Part shown: piece after piece, positions 54,380 through 63,219 of the stretch | How positions within the stretch are numbered: position 1 is the first letter of the stretch | Layout of the letters: each line of letters starts with the position of its first letter | Source of the DNA: Vibrio agarivorans | GTDB taxonomy: Bacteria; Pseudomonadota; Gammaproteobacteria; Enterobacterales; Vibrionaceae | Length of the DNA: 64,000 nt | NCBI RefSeq assembly: GCF_030409635.1 | Contig: NZ_JAUFQF010000001.1 | Span: 806,001 to 870,000 of the forward strand | Direction: 5' to 3' | Notes under the pieces: model-generated | Told to the model about the DNA's origin: nothing | The model's database searches: none | What the model saw: the letters and a program-made list of their open reading frames with translations, nothing else | Position numbers and translations under genes: made by a program

Positions 54380-55843
54380 TTAATCATTCCTGTCAAAAAC
54401 AGGTCGAACATTGAAAGACGGAGCGTCTACAGGATATTGTTCATGAAGTTTATTGGTCATTTCTTCCTGTATTAATTCGTACTCTGCAATATCAATGACA
54501 TTGCTTGTCGCGATGTCAGACTCAGCGTGCAAATACAGTTCTCTCGACAAAATTTCTTGCGTTTCTGACACCCTCCATTCAGAGTATCTCCACGTGCCAT
54601 CAGTTACCGTAACACCCATCTTTGTTGTCGCTTCTTTGGCAAAGACACTGTACGCCACATCTTTTACCTCTTCATTCGGGTCATCAACTATTGGCAAAAG
54701 GCTGACGCCATCTATGTTAGGCATGGGTAACCCTGCAGCATCGATAACCGTCGGGAATATGTCGACATTTTCTACTATTGAGTTTGACTGCTTACCTACT
54801 GCTGCACCCTTGTGGTTAGTTTCTCGACTAATTATCAACGGAACTCTCGCATCTATTTCCATATTGCTGTGCTTGTTCCACGCCCCATATTCCCCAAGCT
54901 TGTACCCATGGTCACTCATTAATACAACGATAGTATTTTCTCTTAGCCCCAAGTCATCTAAAGAGGTCATCACCCTACCCAATTGCGCATCCATATAGCT
55001 TACCGTCGCGTAATAGGCATGAATGAGTGTCTTGGTCAGTAAATCGTCGGTATAGCCTTCTTTGGGTATACCTCCATAGCTTCTTAGTTCATTCCAATTT
55101 GTTAATGACAAGGCTGGCATATTGTCAGGCACTGCCCTTGATGGCACAACAAACTGTTGACGGTCATATAAATCCCAATACCTTTTAGGCGCATTGAAAG
55201 GAAGGTGTGGTTTACTAAAGCCGACAACCATCAAAAAAGGATCATCTTTTATTTCATTCAGTGCACGCACTGCATCTCTAGCGACTTGACCATCTTTATA
55301 AAAATCATCATCAACATCACCCGCATCATAAGCAAATTTGTTGAGCTCTTTTTCAGGATCTGAATAAAAATTAGGCAATTTTTCTATATGAGTGGTCCAC
55401 TGATCTACATCATCTGTCGAGTGGTGGAATACTTTACCAATACTTATTGTCTTGTAACCGTGTTCTTTGAATAACTGTGGCATCGAAATCAAATTCGGTT
55501 GATTTGGGCGCAGTCTCCCCTGCTTATTGATAGTGTAAAGGCCTGTAGTTTCAGGTCTAAGACCAGTCAAAATACTCACCCTTGAAGGCCCACATATCGC
55601 TTGTTGAGCGTAGGCCTTATTAAATTGCATACCTTCCGATGCTAATTTATCAATGTTAGGGGTTTGTACTTGATTATGACCATAGCTACCGATATCAACT
55701 CGAAGATCATCAACCAAAAAAACTAATACGTTTATTGCTGGTTCTGAAGCAACTGATATATCGGCTTGTAAACCTAATGCAAGAGCAGCACATAACAATA
55801 CAGTACTGTTTTTCCTCTTTGGTAAGTAAGATATTTTTCCCAT
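54380..55843 (-). CDS. Sec-exported type I sulfatase (iduronate-2-sulfatase-like)
   Basis: 487 residues with an ordinary Sec-type signal (cut near 33, SVA-S). NVLVFLVDDLRVDIG carries the metal aspartates, ICGPSRVS the formylglycine cysteine (C84) and VLMSDHGYKLGEYG later ligands. It is related to its neighbour at 52860 but uses another export route. It likely acts on a different sulfate position of ulvan, such as iduronate or internal rhamnose-3-sulfate (inference). The kdgM-type gene lies just upstream, with a terminator between. Confidence 0.9.
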   Translation of the reverse strand: MGKISYLPKRKNSTVLLCAALALGLQADISVASEPAINVLVFLVDDLRVDIGSYGHNQVQTPNIDKLASEGMQFNKAYAQQAICGPSRVSILTGLRPETTGLYTINKQGRLRPNQPNLISMPQLFKEHGYKTISIGKVFHHSTDDVDQWTTHIEKLPNFYSDPEKELNKFAYDAGDVDDDFYKDGQVARDAVRALNEIKDDPFLMVVGFSKPHLPFNAPKRYWDLYDRQQFVVPSRAVPDNMPALSLTNWNELRSYGGIPKEGYTDDLLTKTLIHAYYATVSYMDAQLGRVMTSLDDLGLRENTIVVLMSDHGYKLGEYGAWNKHSNMEIDARVPLIISRETNHKGAAVGKQSNSIVENVDIFPTVIDAAGLPMPNIDGVSLLPIVDDPNEEVKDVAYSVFAKEATTKMGVTVTDGTWRYSEWRVSETQEILSRELYLHAESDIATSNVIDIAEYELIQEEMTNKLHEQYPVDAPSFNVRPVFDRND

Positions 55844-55863
55844 ATTTATTTTTATACCTTATA

Positions 55864-55900
55864 ACAAAAGGCCACTAATTAATTGCAATTAGTGACCTCA
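55864..55900 (-). terminator. Terminator between kdgM-type porin and sulfatase genes
   Basis: On the minus strand AGGTCACTAATT pairs with AATTAGTGGCCT around GCAATT and is followed by TTTTG. It ends about 20 bases before the sulfatase start, so read-through or a nested promoter must serve the sulfatase. Confidence 0.72.
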
Positions 55901-55925
55901 AATACAAACAAGATAAAACTACCCA

Positions 55926-56615
55926 TTAGAAGCTATACAGCAACCCTAAACGTGTTCTCAATTGATATTTGTCAGATTTATTTCCCTCAGGCACCCCTGC
56001 GAAAGTAACAAAAGGAGTCAAACCACGAGCAACACGATAATAGGCTTTAAGCTCAACTTCTTGTTTAAACTCTCTATCATTGTAAAACTTTTGCCCATCT
56101 AAAGCTTTATGGTAATCATATTGAATACCAAGCCTTAAGGCATCTTTAGCGTAATTTAGACTAAGTTGATACTGACTTGTTTGTTTCGTATCATTGTACT
56201 CACCATCTTTTACACCAACATGGAATTTATGCTTATACAATGGCTGTATAGAAAACCCCCCACCAAGTTTATAATCCACCGCTGCCATAGGGGTATATAT
56301 AATACCACTGCCAACAGCGGTTACTTGTAGTTGTGGTATCACTCTTAGATCTTCGTTGACACTATAGCGATGGCCAAGTTGCATTTCTGTACTACCAAGA
56401 GTGTAGCTGTTGAGGTGCTTACCTTTATGGATTATTTGAGTCCCAATAAAAGTATTTCCAATGCTACCACCAATTTTAACAAGGGTAGCATTTGTATTGG
56501 CATCATTTTGATCGTTTGACTTATGCTCTTGACGAAGCATCAGTGTTGCTGCCGAAGCTGACGTGCTGATCACCATCGTTGTCATTGCCAATGCAATAAG
56601 TTTTTTGCTTTTCAT
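55926..56615 (-). CDS. KdgM-family outer-membrane oligouronide porin, second copy
   Basis: 229 residues with a signal peptide (cut near 22, ASA-A). The mature protein starts TLMLRQEHKSND, alternates polar and apolar residues as in a small barrel, and ends in aromatic LGLLYSF. It is only distantly similar to the porin at 5994, so they may take different oligomers. ATG 56615 is chosen for AAAGGAA 7 bases upstream over GTG/ATG at 56630. Together with the sulfatases and GH genes downstream and upstream it should admit ulvan fragments. Confidence 0.85.
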   Translation of the reverse strand: MKSKKLIALAMTTMVISTSASAATLMLRQEHKSNDQNDANTNATLVKIGGSIGNTFIGTQIIHKGKHLNSYTLGSTEMQLGHRYSVNEDLRVIPQLQVTAVGSGIIYTPMAAVDYKLGGGFSIQPLYKHKFHVGVKDGEYNDTKQTSQYQLSLNYAKDALRLGIQYDYHKALDGQKFYNDREFKQEVELKAYYRVARGLTPFVTFAGVPEGNKSDKYQLRTRLGLLYSF

Positions 56616-56960
56616 TATTATTCCTTTCACTGCTTACATAAATAAAAAGTTATTGATAAATTAGCGAGTAACTAAATAACCGATATAAAAATGATATTAT
56701 AAAACCACTCAAAAAACCCCTATTAAAACGAGATACTGTGGTCTTGCTCAGAAATTAAAACTTACACACAAAAACAAATAAAAATAAAATTCAATCAAGG
56801 CAAAATACTCCCTAAGACATGGCAAATATGCGCCTTGATTATTTATATAATATTGGAAATCATTTATTTTGCAACAATAATAACACCATGAACATCATAG
56901 CGTAAATTATTATCCATTACACCAATTAAACAGTTGCCATATTAAAATACATATAAAACA
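56616..56960. other. Gene-free stretch before the second kdgM-type gene
   Basis: About 345 bp, very AT-rich, holding the porin promoter and the end of the GH43 transcript. An ACTCCCTAAGA word near 56806 is close to the TGCCCTAAAG repeats before rhaB. No gene seen. Confidence 0.45.
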
Positions 56961-58631
56961 TTAGAACTGTTTCGGACCATCATAATCATAAGTGAAATTT
57001 TCCACATCGATATACCCAGCCTCTTCTTTTTCGTTCCAAGTAAAGAAGCCGATACGGTCGCCAGTCCAGTTTCCGAACTCAATATCAAATTTCTGACCAA
57101 AGAATTCATAGATATCACCATCTAAGCTGTACTCGAAGAAAGCACTATTACCATTATTTGTGGTTCTGATATACAAGGTATCAGAGTCAACAATCGCACC
57201 TTCAATCTGCTCATCATTCGAGTTGATAAACACTAACTGGCGAACACCCGAAGAGTTAACCTTCACTCCCATCAGATTGTATACCCCTCCAAAGCGTGCT
57301 AACCCTCCAATTTGATTTGGTTTCATGCCACTTAAATCAAATTTGGCCTCAGCGATACCGTGAGTATCACCCATAATACGTTGGCTCAACGTATTACACG
57401 CTCGCCAAAAATCAGAGCTCGCTCCATCAGAGTTTGTCCATTGATTCGTTTTAGGACCATGGCCTTCTTTGTTTGGTACTAATCTACTCGCTTTAAGTCG
57501 AAGAGAACCCGGTTTTTCTGTCAGTGACCAGTGCGAGTCTCTTGGGTTATGGTTCCATTCCCACTGTAGACCGAGCGTCTCTGAACTAAAGTCATCATCG
57601 CTTAGTGGCGCTTGAACAGGGTAACCATTAATAGGTTTACGGAAACGTTTAACCGGCTCACCTATCCCATCACCATTTTCATCAATGCCGATGATTGGCC
57701 AATCATCGATCCACTCAACTGGCTCCAAACACTGAACTCGGCCTTGGAACGGATCAACGTCATTCTGAACCAATTGGTGCATATACCACCATGACTCGTC
57801 TGGCGCTTGCAGCAATGCCCCTTGGCTCGCACTTCTGTGACCAAAGTGGCTTCCTTTCTGCATCACGACTTTTTTCTCGTAAGGACCATAGATACTTTCA
57901 GATGATCTCAACACAACTTGCTTACGGTCGTTTTTCTTGTTGATTTTTCCAAGGCCTGTCGAGCTGTCGCCAATCGTCCATTCAGCCAAAAATACATACC
58001 AGTATCCATTAAACTTATAGATTTTGGCTGCCTCAGCGCCGATCCCCGAATACACCTCCTGACCATCATCGATAATTGATAAGCCATCCCAACTCATCTC
58101 ATATATCACGTTAGTATTCACTGGTGATGGTTCATCAGCGTGCTCGGCTTTTACACCTGCGTTAACGATGATGTATGCCTTACCAGTTTCTTTATCCCAA
58201 TAAACGGCAGGGTCATCCATAACGTATAAGGTGTCTAGCATAATCTTTGGTTCACTCCACGGGCCCGCAATATCCTTCGCCGTGGTCACCATCAAGCCAT
58301 GGTTATAATCTATTTGATAGATGTACCATGTCCCATCGTTGTATGCTAAATCGCCCGCCCAGACACCAAAAGAGTAGCCATTCATTCGGTCCCAGTTATA
58401 TTCAGGTGCCCATGTTAATCGATTAAATCCAAATCCAACATTTGTCCAATTGACCATGTCTTTCGATGACAAGATAGGCATTCCTGGTGCCATATGTTGC
58501 TTTGATGTAATCATGTAGTAGGTATCACCCACTTGTTCGATATCTGAATCAGGATAATCGGCATTTAAAACCGGATTAATATACGTGCCATCGCCTTGAT
58601 CGCCCCAACTTCCAACGTTGTTTTTTAACAT
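56961..58631 (-). CDS. GH43 glycoside hydrolase (beta-xylosidase-like), cytoplasmic
   Basis: 556 residues without signal peptide. The five-bladed propeller domain (about 10-330) has YINPVLNADYPDSD with the catalytic base D28, YVMDDPAVYWD with the pKa-modulating Asp, and GIGAEAAKIYKF with the acid Glu. Residues about 345-550 form the GH43 C-terminal beta-sandwich (FSSETLGLQWEWNHNP start). Such two-domain enzymes are usually exo-beta-xylosidases. Ulvan contains xylose, so it likely clears xylosyl units after import. It follows GH78 closely (22 bases). Confidence 0.87.
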   Translation of the reverse strand: MLKNNVGSWGDQGDGTYINPVLNADYPDSDIEQVGDTYYMITSKQHMAPGMPILSSKDMVNWTNVGFGFNRLTWAPEYNWDRMNGYSFGVWAGDLAYNDGTWYIYQIDYNHGLMVTTAKDIAGPWSEPKIMLDTLYVMDDPAVYWDKETGKAYIIVNAGVKAEHADEPSPVNTNVIYEMSWDGLSIIDDGQEVYSGIGAEAAKIYKFNGYWYVFLAEWTIGDSSTGLGKINKKNDRKQVVLRSSESIYGPYEKKVVMQKGSHFGHRSASQGALLQAPDESWWYMHQLVQNDVDPFQGRVQCLEPVEWIDDWPIIGIDENGDGIGEPVKRFRKPINGYPVQAPLSDDDFSSETLGLQWEWNHNPRDSHWSLTEKPGSLRLKASRLVPNKEGHGPKTNQWTNSDGASSDFWRACNTLSQRIMGDTHGIAEAKFDLSGMKPNQIGGLARFGGVYNLMGVKVNSSGVRQLVFINSNDEQIEGAIVDSDTLYIRTTNNGNSAFFEYSLDGDIYEFFGQKFDIEFGNWTGDRIGFFTWNEKEEAGYIDVENFTYDYDGPKQF

Positions 58632-58653
58632 ACTTATTTCCTAAAAATTTTTC

Positions 58654-61323
58654 TTAAATACAAGCGACTTCTTTAACCGTCGCCATCAATTCGATCGTGT
58701 AATGACCAGAGCCCAATTTAATTTCTTCACTGTCGTCAATGCTATTGCCATCGACAGTCGCAATCGAGTAGCCCTCGACGCTGACGATGGCAGAAGAGTT
58801 AAATGGTACTTCTATTTCGAGACGGAAATGTGTTGCGTCGAGTTTTTCCCAACAAGACTTAACGTCACCATAAGCAGTGCAATAAGAGCCTGATGCATTG
58901 TGCAGTTTTTCAGTTAATCGTGGACTGATACGGAAGGTTTGGAAACCCGCTTTCGACTCAATGGGCCTTATACCCAAAATATTACTGTATAACCACTGAC
59001 CTACAGCACCATAAGCATAGTGATTAAACGAGTTCATACCTGGATCTCTCAGTGCACCGTCTGCTTGGATACCATCCCAATGCTCCCAAACCGTCGTCGC
59101 CCCTAACTTGACTTGGTGTAGCCAAGATGGGTATGAGCCTTTCAGCAGTAGACTGTATGCTGCTTCTGGATAACCATTGTCGCTCAGCGCATCACAGATA
59201 TGCGGCGTTCCCAAGAAACCAGTATTCAAATGACCACCATTCTTTTCGATCAACGATACGAGGCCAGAAGCAAGCATTGGTTTCTGCTCTGCTGAAACTA
59301 GATCAAAGTACAGAGGCAGGATGTGGGACGTCTGAGTCTTAGGTACTCGCTCTCCGAACTCACCAATGAACTCAGATACAAACTTTTTCTGTATATTTGA
59401 ATACAGTTGAGAGAAGTACTCCTCTCCCTTTTCATAACCTAAAATTCCTGCGATCTGTGCTAAAAGTTTTGTGGAATATGCAAAGTAGGCAGTTCCTGTT
59501 AAACGGGTTGGGGTGCCACCAAAAAAGCTTCCTTTCTCAGCATCAAGAGCCAACCAATCACCAAACTGAATACCAATATCAAATACATAATCAACGGATT
59601 GATTTTCTACAAAATAGATGTAGTCACACATTGATTGATAGTTTTCTCTCAATACATCGGTATCCCCATACATGAGATACATATGCCAAGGAATAATCAC
59701 TATCGCATCGCCCCAACCCGCTGCGGAGTGGGTGCTTTTCTTAAAGAAAGGATGATCGTCAACACGGCCTGTAAGCGTATCTGGCACGACGAAAGGAATG
59801 CCTCCTTCTGGGAGCTGATCGCAACGAACATCAACTAACCACTTAGAGAAAAAGCTCTGTGAGTCATAGAGGTAACACGCTGTTTTTGAGAAGATTTGAG
59901 CGTCACCTGTCCACCCAAGTCGTTCATCGCGCTGAGGGCAATCTGTTGGAATATCAACAAAGTTACCACGCATTCCCCATCGAATATTCTCATGGAGTTT
60001 ATTCAACAAAGAATTCGAACAGTCAAAGTGTCCAGTCTGCTCCATTGCTGTGTGCAGCACTGTCGCTTCGATTTGATCAATCACTATATCTTCACAAGAC
60101 TTAGTGATTTTTACGTACCTAAAACCCTGGAAAGTAAAATGAGGTACATATCTATATTGCTTGTTGGCACCAATAATAAAGGTGTTCTTTTGTGCTGCGG
60201 TACGCAGATTCTCAGTATGGACATTGCCATCTTGGTCAAGCACTTCAAAATGCTCAATGGTGACTTGCTCACCTTCATTTCCGGAAATTTCAAGTTCAAC
60301 AACACCGGAGATATTTTGCCCAAAATCAACGACGGTCTCTTCTTTGGGAGTTTTGAGTATCGATTTAGGTTTTAGTGTTTCTATGAACTTAATACCAGAG
60401 CTAGTTTGTGGTTTGAGAGCTCGTTCGTCGAATGGCACAACCTGACAATGCTTCCAATCATCATTGGATGAGGTTTCTTGATTCCAATCTGAGCTTTCCT
60501 TTCTAGCATCATAGATTTCACCATCATAGATACTAGAAAACACCACCGGAGAGGCTTTGTATTGCCATGTGTCGTTACTCGCAATGACCTCTTCTTCGCC
60601 ACTTTCATAACGCACCACAACCTGGCAAATAACGCCGGGCTTTTCAGCGTATAAGGCGCTATCACCTAACCAACCTAAACGCCCGCAATACCAGCCAGCT
60701 CCGACATGCATGGTAATCACGTTCTGTTCTTTAATTTGCTCGGTAATGTCGGCAGATTGATAAAGGTGATTTTCGTTATAACTGGTGAAACCGGGCTTAA
60801 GCACCCCGTCTATCACCTCAGTGTCATTGAAGTACGCTTGATAAATTCCACCCGCTGTCGCATGAACAGTGACCGATTTAACCTGATGAATTCGCTCGAT
60901 GTTAAAACACTTTTTAATGTAAAAAGCTTGTTGTTCATACGGTGTATCATCGTCACCACAGGTTATATATCGAGCTAGCCACGGCTCATTGATGATACCT
61001 GTTAAGAAGTTCGCTTCTTTCCAATCAGTGACTCGGTTTTGACTATTCCAGCACCTAACACGCACAAAATACGTAGTCGAACTTTTCAGAACAAGTGCAT
61101 CCATTTTAACGTTAGCACTACGATCACTTTCAACCATACCTGAATCAAGGAGCAATCTTGTAAAGCAACTTGTTGTCGAGACTTGATATTGATAAGCGAC
61201 TTGAACATCATTACGAGCTTCGCTTCGCACTTTCCAAGTCAATTTAGGCATAGACTCGAGACAACTTGTCTCTAATTGATTGTTGAGATAGAGCTTGTCT
61301 ATATATAATTTGTCTTCTTTCAT
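58654..61323 (-). CDS. GH78 alpha-L-rhamnosidase, cytoplasmic
   Basis: 889 residues without signal peptide. Domain order fits Bac_rhamnosid: N-terminal Fn3-like part, Bac_rhamnosid_N (about 145-310), concanavalin-like (about 320-425), (alpha/alpha)6 catalytic domain, C-terminal beta domain. The catalytic region DCPQRDERLGWTGD (about 461-474) includes the likely acid E467 nearby D466. It releases L-rhamnose from desulfated ulvan oligomers, feeding rhaM/A/B/D. It forms a pair with GH43. Confidence 0.92.
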   Translation of the reverse strand: MKEDKLYIDKLYLNNQLETSCLESMPKLTWKVRSEARNDVQVAYQYQVSTTSCFTRLLLDSGMVESDRSANVKMDALVLKSSTTYFVRVRCWNSQNRVTDWKEANFLTGIINEPWLARYITCGDDDTPYEQQAFYIKKCFNIERIHQVKSVTVHATAGGIYQAYFNDTEVIDGVLKPGFTSYNENHLYQSADITEQIKEQNVITMHVGAGWYCGRLGWLGDSALYAEKPGVICQVVVRYESGEEEVIASNDTWQYKASPVVFSSIYDGEIYDARKESSDWNQETSSNDDWKHCQVVPFDERALKPQTSSGIKFIETLKPKSILKTPKEETVVDFGQNISGVVELEISGNEGEQVTIEHFEVLDQDGNVHTENLRTAAQKNTFIIGANKQYRYVPHFTFQGFRYVKITKSCEDIVIDQIEATVLHTAMEQTGHFDCSNSLLNKLHENIRWGMRGNFVDIPTDCPQRDERLGWTGDAQIFSKTACYLYDSQSFFSKWLVDVRCDQLPEGGIPFVVPDTLTGRVDDHPFFKKSTHSAAGWGDAIVIIPWHMYLMYGDTDVLRENYQSMCDYIYFVENQSVDYVFDIGIQFGDWLALDAEKGSFFGGTPTRLTGTAYFAYSTKLLAQIAGILGYEKGEEYFSQLYSNIQKKFVSEFIGEFGERVPKTQTSHILPLYFDLVSAEQKPMLASGLVSLIEKNGGHLNTGFLGTPHICDALSDNGYPEAAYSLLLKGSYPSWLHQVKLGATTVWEHWDGIQADGALRDPGMNSFNHYAYGAVGQWLYSNILGIRPIESKAGFQTFRISPRLTEKLHNASGSYCTAYGDVKSCWEKLDATHFRLEIEVPFNSSAIVSVEGYSIATVDGNSIDDSEEIKLGSGHYTIELMATVKEVACI

Positions 61324-61350
61324 AGAACTACTTTCAACATATTTGATTTG

Positions 61351-61386
61351 AAAAAGAGCACATACCTATTCAATCAGTATGTGCTC
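61351..61386 (-). terminator. Rho-independent terminator after third SSS symporter
   Basis: On the minus strand GAGCACATAC pairs with GTATGTGCTC around an 11-base loop and is followed by TTTTT. It lies just 28 bases before the GH78 start. Confidence 0.83.
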
Positions 61387-61404
61387 ACTTAGCTATGACA
61401 CTAA

Positions 61405-63180
61405 CTAGTCAGTAGCAACTGATAGTTTGTAATCTGGTTTTTTCACTGCTTTCAGTAGAGCAACACCAATACCAGCAACAATGATTGACATGAATAGGAA
61501 GATCAGTCTTCCCCAAAGCGGGTTAGGAACTAGCGTCAACAGAAGGATAAACCCAGCTGCAACCAGAATCATTTTACCTAACACTTGGCACTGTCTGTTA
61601 TCTAGCTCGATGCTTTCGTCCGTTTCCTCTACAACAACTTCGGTTGCAACATTAGAAAAGAACTTTTCGATATTCTTCTCACGCTCAGGAGCTAAGCCTT
61701 TGTAGAAGAATTGAGAACATACAAAGAACGGTAGAGTAATAAGACCATGTCCAATAACACCAAGCGTTACAGATTTCATTTCCGTAAACTCACGATTAGT
61801 TAACGGCTGCTCTAAGTTTAAGAAGCTCGCAATCATCTCTGGTGTAATAACAAATGCAATGGTTGCTGATACACACATACCGACTAAGATAGTACCGCCA
61901 ACAGCCCACTCTGGTGTTTTCTTAATGTAGAAGCCCAACAAAGCCGGAATCAGAATCGGGAAACCAATCAGAGTATTAATCAGCATGGTCAAATCAAACA
62001 GACCGTACTGTCTGAGCGATGAAAGCCCAAGCGCCGCTAGAATGATCACAACCCCAAATGCTGCTGTTAGCATCTTGCCTACTTTCAATAAGTGTTTTTC
62101 TGAAGCTCCTTTATTGATGTATGGCTGGTAAATACTCTTAATGACAATACCGGAGTTTCCGTTCAAACCAGAATCCATTGAGGACATTGTCGCTGCAAAG
62201 ATTGCTGCAAGTAGTAGGCCGATCATACCGACTGGCATTTCTCGCTTGACGAAAATGTAATAAGTCGCGTCTGTGACTTTGTTACCTAATTCCGTAATGC
62301 CCCATGTTGAAGGATCTGGGTAATGGCCTGAAACAAACCATACTGGTAAGAACCAAACCAACGGACCAACTAACATGAGTGACGCTGCCAACAATGCCGC
62401 TTTTCGAGCATTTTTTGTATCTTTTGCAGTAATGTATCGGTAAGAACTCAACATATTGTTCGTCGTCAAGAACTGCTTGATAAACATACACAGGAACCAA
62501 CCTACAAACAGGTATGTGTAGTTGTAGCCATCACCAATAATTGGGTTTTCTGGAAGACCATTCGACATAAGTTCAACGACACCGCCGCCCTTCCACAGTG
62601 CGACAAGACCTGTCACCAATGTCATCACAGTTAGAATAACCATCTGCATAAAATCTGATGCAATTACGGCCCAACTGCCTCCGATCAGGGACATGAAAAC
62701 AACGATACTACCTGTGACAACAATCGTCACTTCCAAAGGCACACCGACAACTGCACTTGCAAATACCCCAAGCGCATTTACCCAAATCGCTGCCTGAAGG
62801 ATACCCAAAGGCATTCTTGACCACATCATGATCTGTTCGTTAATACGACCATAACGCATTCTCACACCTTCTAAAGGTGTAATCACTCGCATTTGTCGAG
62901 CTTTGGCAGCAAAGAACAGATAGTTACATAAAAAACCTAGTGCAGAGGCATAAAACACAACGATTGCGACTGCAAAGCCACCCGTTAGACTTTTACCCAT
63001 ATGACCCGTGAACGTCATTGCACTGACTGCTGTCATGAATGAGGTTGACCCCACCATCCACCACAGCATCTTGCCGCCCCCTCTAAAATAGTCACTGGTA
63101 TTTGAACTAAATTTTCTGAATGCCCAACCGATCGCAATTAAGAAACCGAAATAGACAAAAAGTATCGCGATATCAATCAT
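61405..63180 (-). CDS. Sodium:solute symporter (SSS family, YidK-like), third copy
   Basis: 591 residues, about 14 spans, MIDIAILFVYFGFLIAIGWAF start. Long stretches match the 44704 symporter, including GGSWAVIASDFMQM and NTNNMLSSYRYITAKDTKNARKAALLA. It lies between a cytoplasmic sulfatase gene (upstream, 40 bp) and GH78, which suggests it brings in sulfated rhamnose-containing oligomers. E. coli yidJ (sulfatase) and yidK (symporter) show the same pairing. Confidence 0.9.
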   Translation of the reverse strand: MIDIAILFVYFGFLIAIGWAFRKFSSNTSDYFRGGGKMLWWMVGSTSFMTAVSAMTFTGHMGKSLTGGFAVAIVVFYASALGFLCNYLFFAAKARQMRVITPLEGVRMRYGRINEQIMMWSRMPLGILQAAIWVNALGVFASAVVGVPLEVTIVVTGSIVVFMSLIGGSWAVIASDFMQMVILTVMTLVTGLVALWKGGGVVELMSNGLPENPIIGDGYNYTYLFVGWFLCMFIKQFLTTNNMLSSYRYITAKDTKNARKAALLAASLMLVGPLVWFLPVWFVSGHYPDPSTWGITELGNKVTDATYYIFVKREMPVGMIGLLLAAIFAATMSSMDSGLNGNSGIVIKSIYQPYINKGASEKHLLKVGKMLTAAFGVVIILAALGLSSLRQYGLFDLTMLINTLIGFPILIPALLGFYIKKTPEWAVGGTILVGMCVSATIAFVITPEMIASFLNLEQPLTNREFTEMKSVTLGVIGHGLITLPFFVCSQFFYKGLAPEREKNIEKFFSNVATEVVVEETDESIELDNRQCQVLGKMILVAAGFILLLTLVPNPLWGRLIFLFMSIIVAGIGVALLKAVKKPDYKLSVATD

Positions 63181-63219
63181 ACTTCCCTCTCAACCTTCCA
63201 TTAATAAATTATTCACTGC

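Noticed and set aside
54453..54998. Plus-strand open frame of 181 codons inside a sulfatase gene
   Set aside because: Antisense to conserved sulfatase sequence; composition is that of a shadow frame.
59896..60375. Plus-strand open frame of 159 codons inside the GH78 gene
   Set aside because: Antisense to the catalytic and sandwich domains of a recognised rhamnosidase.
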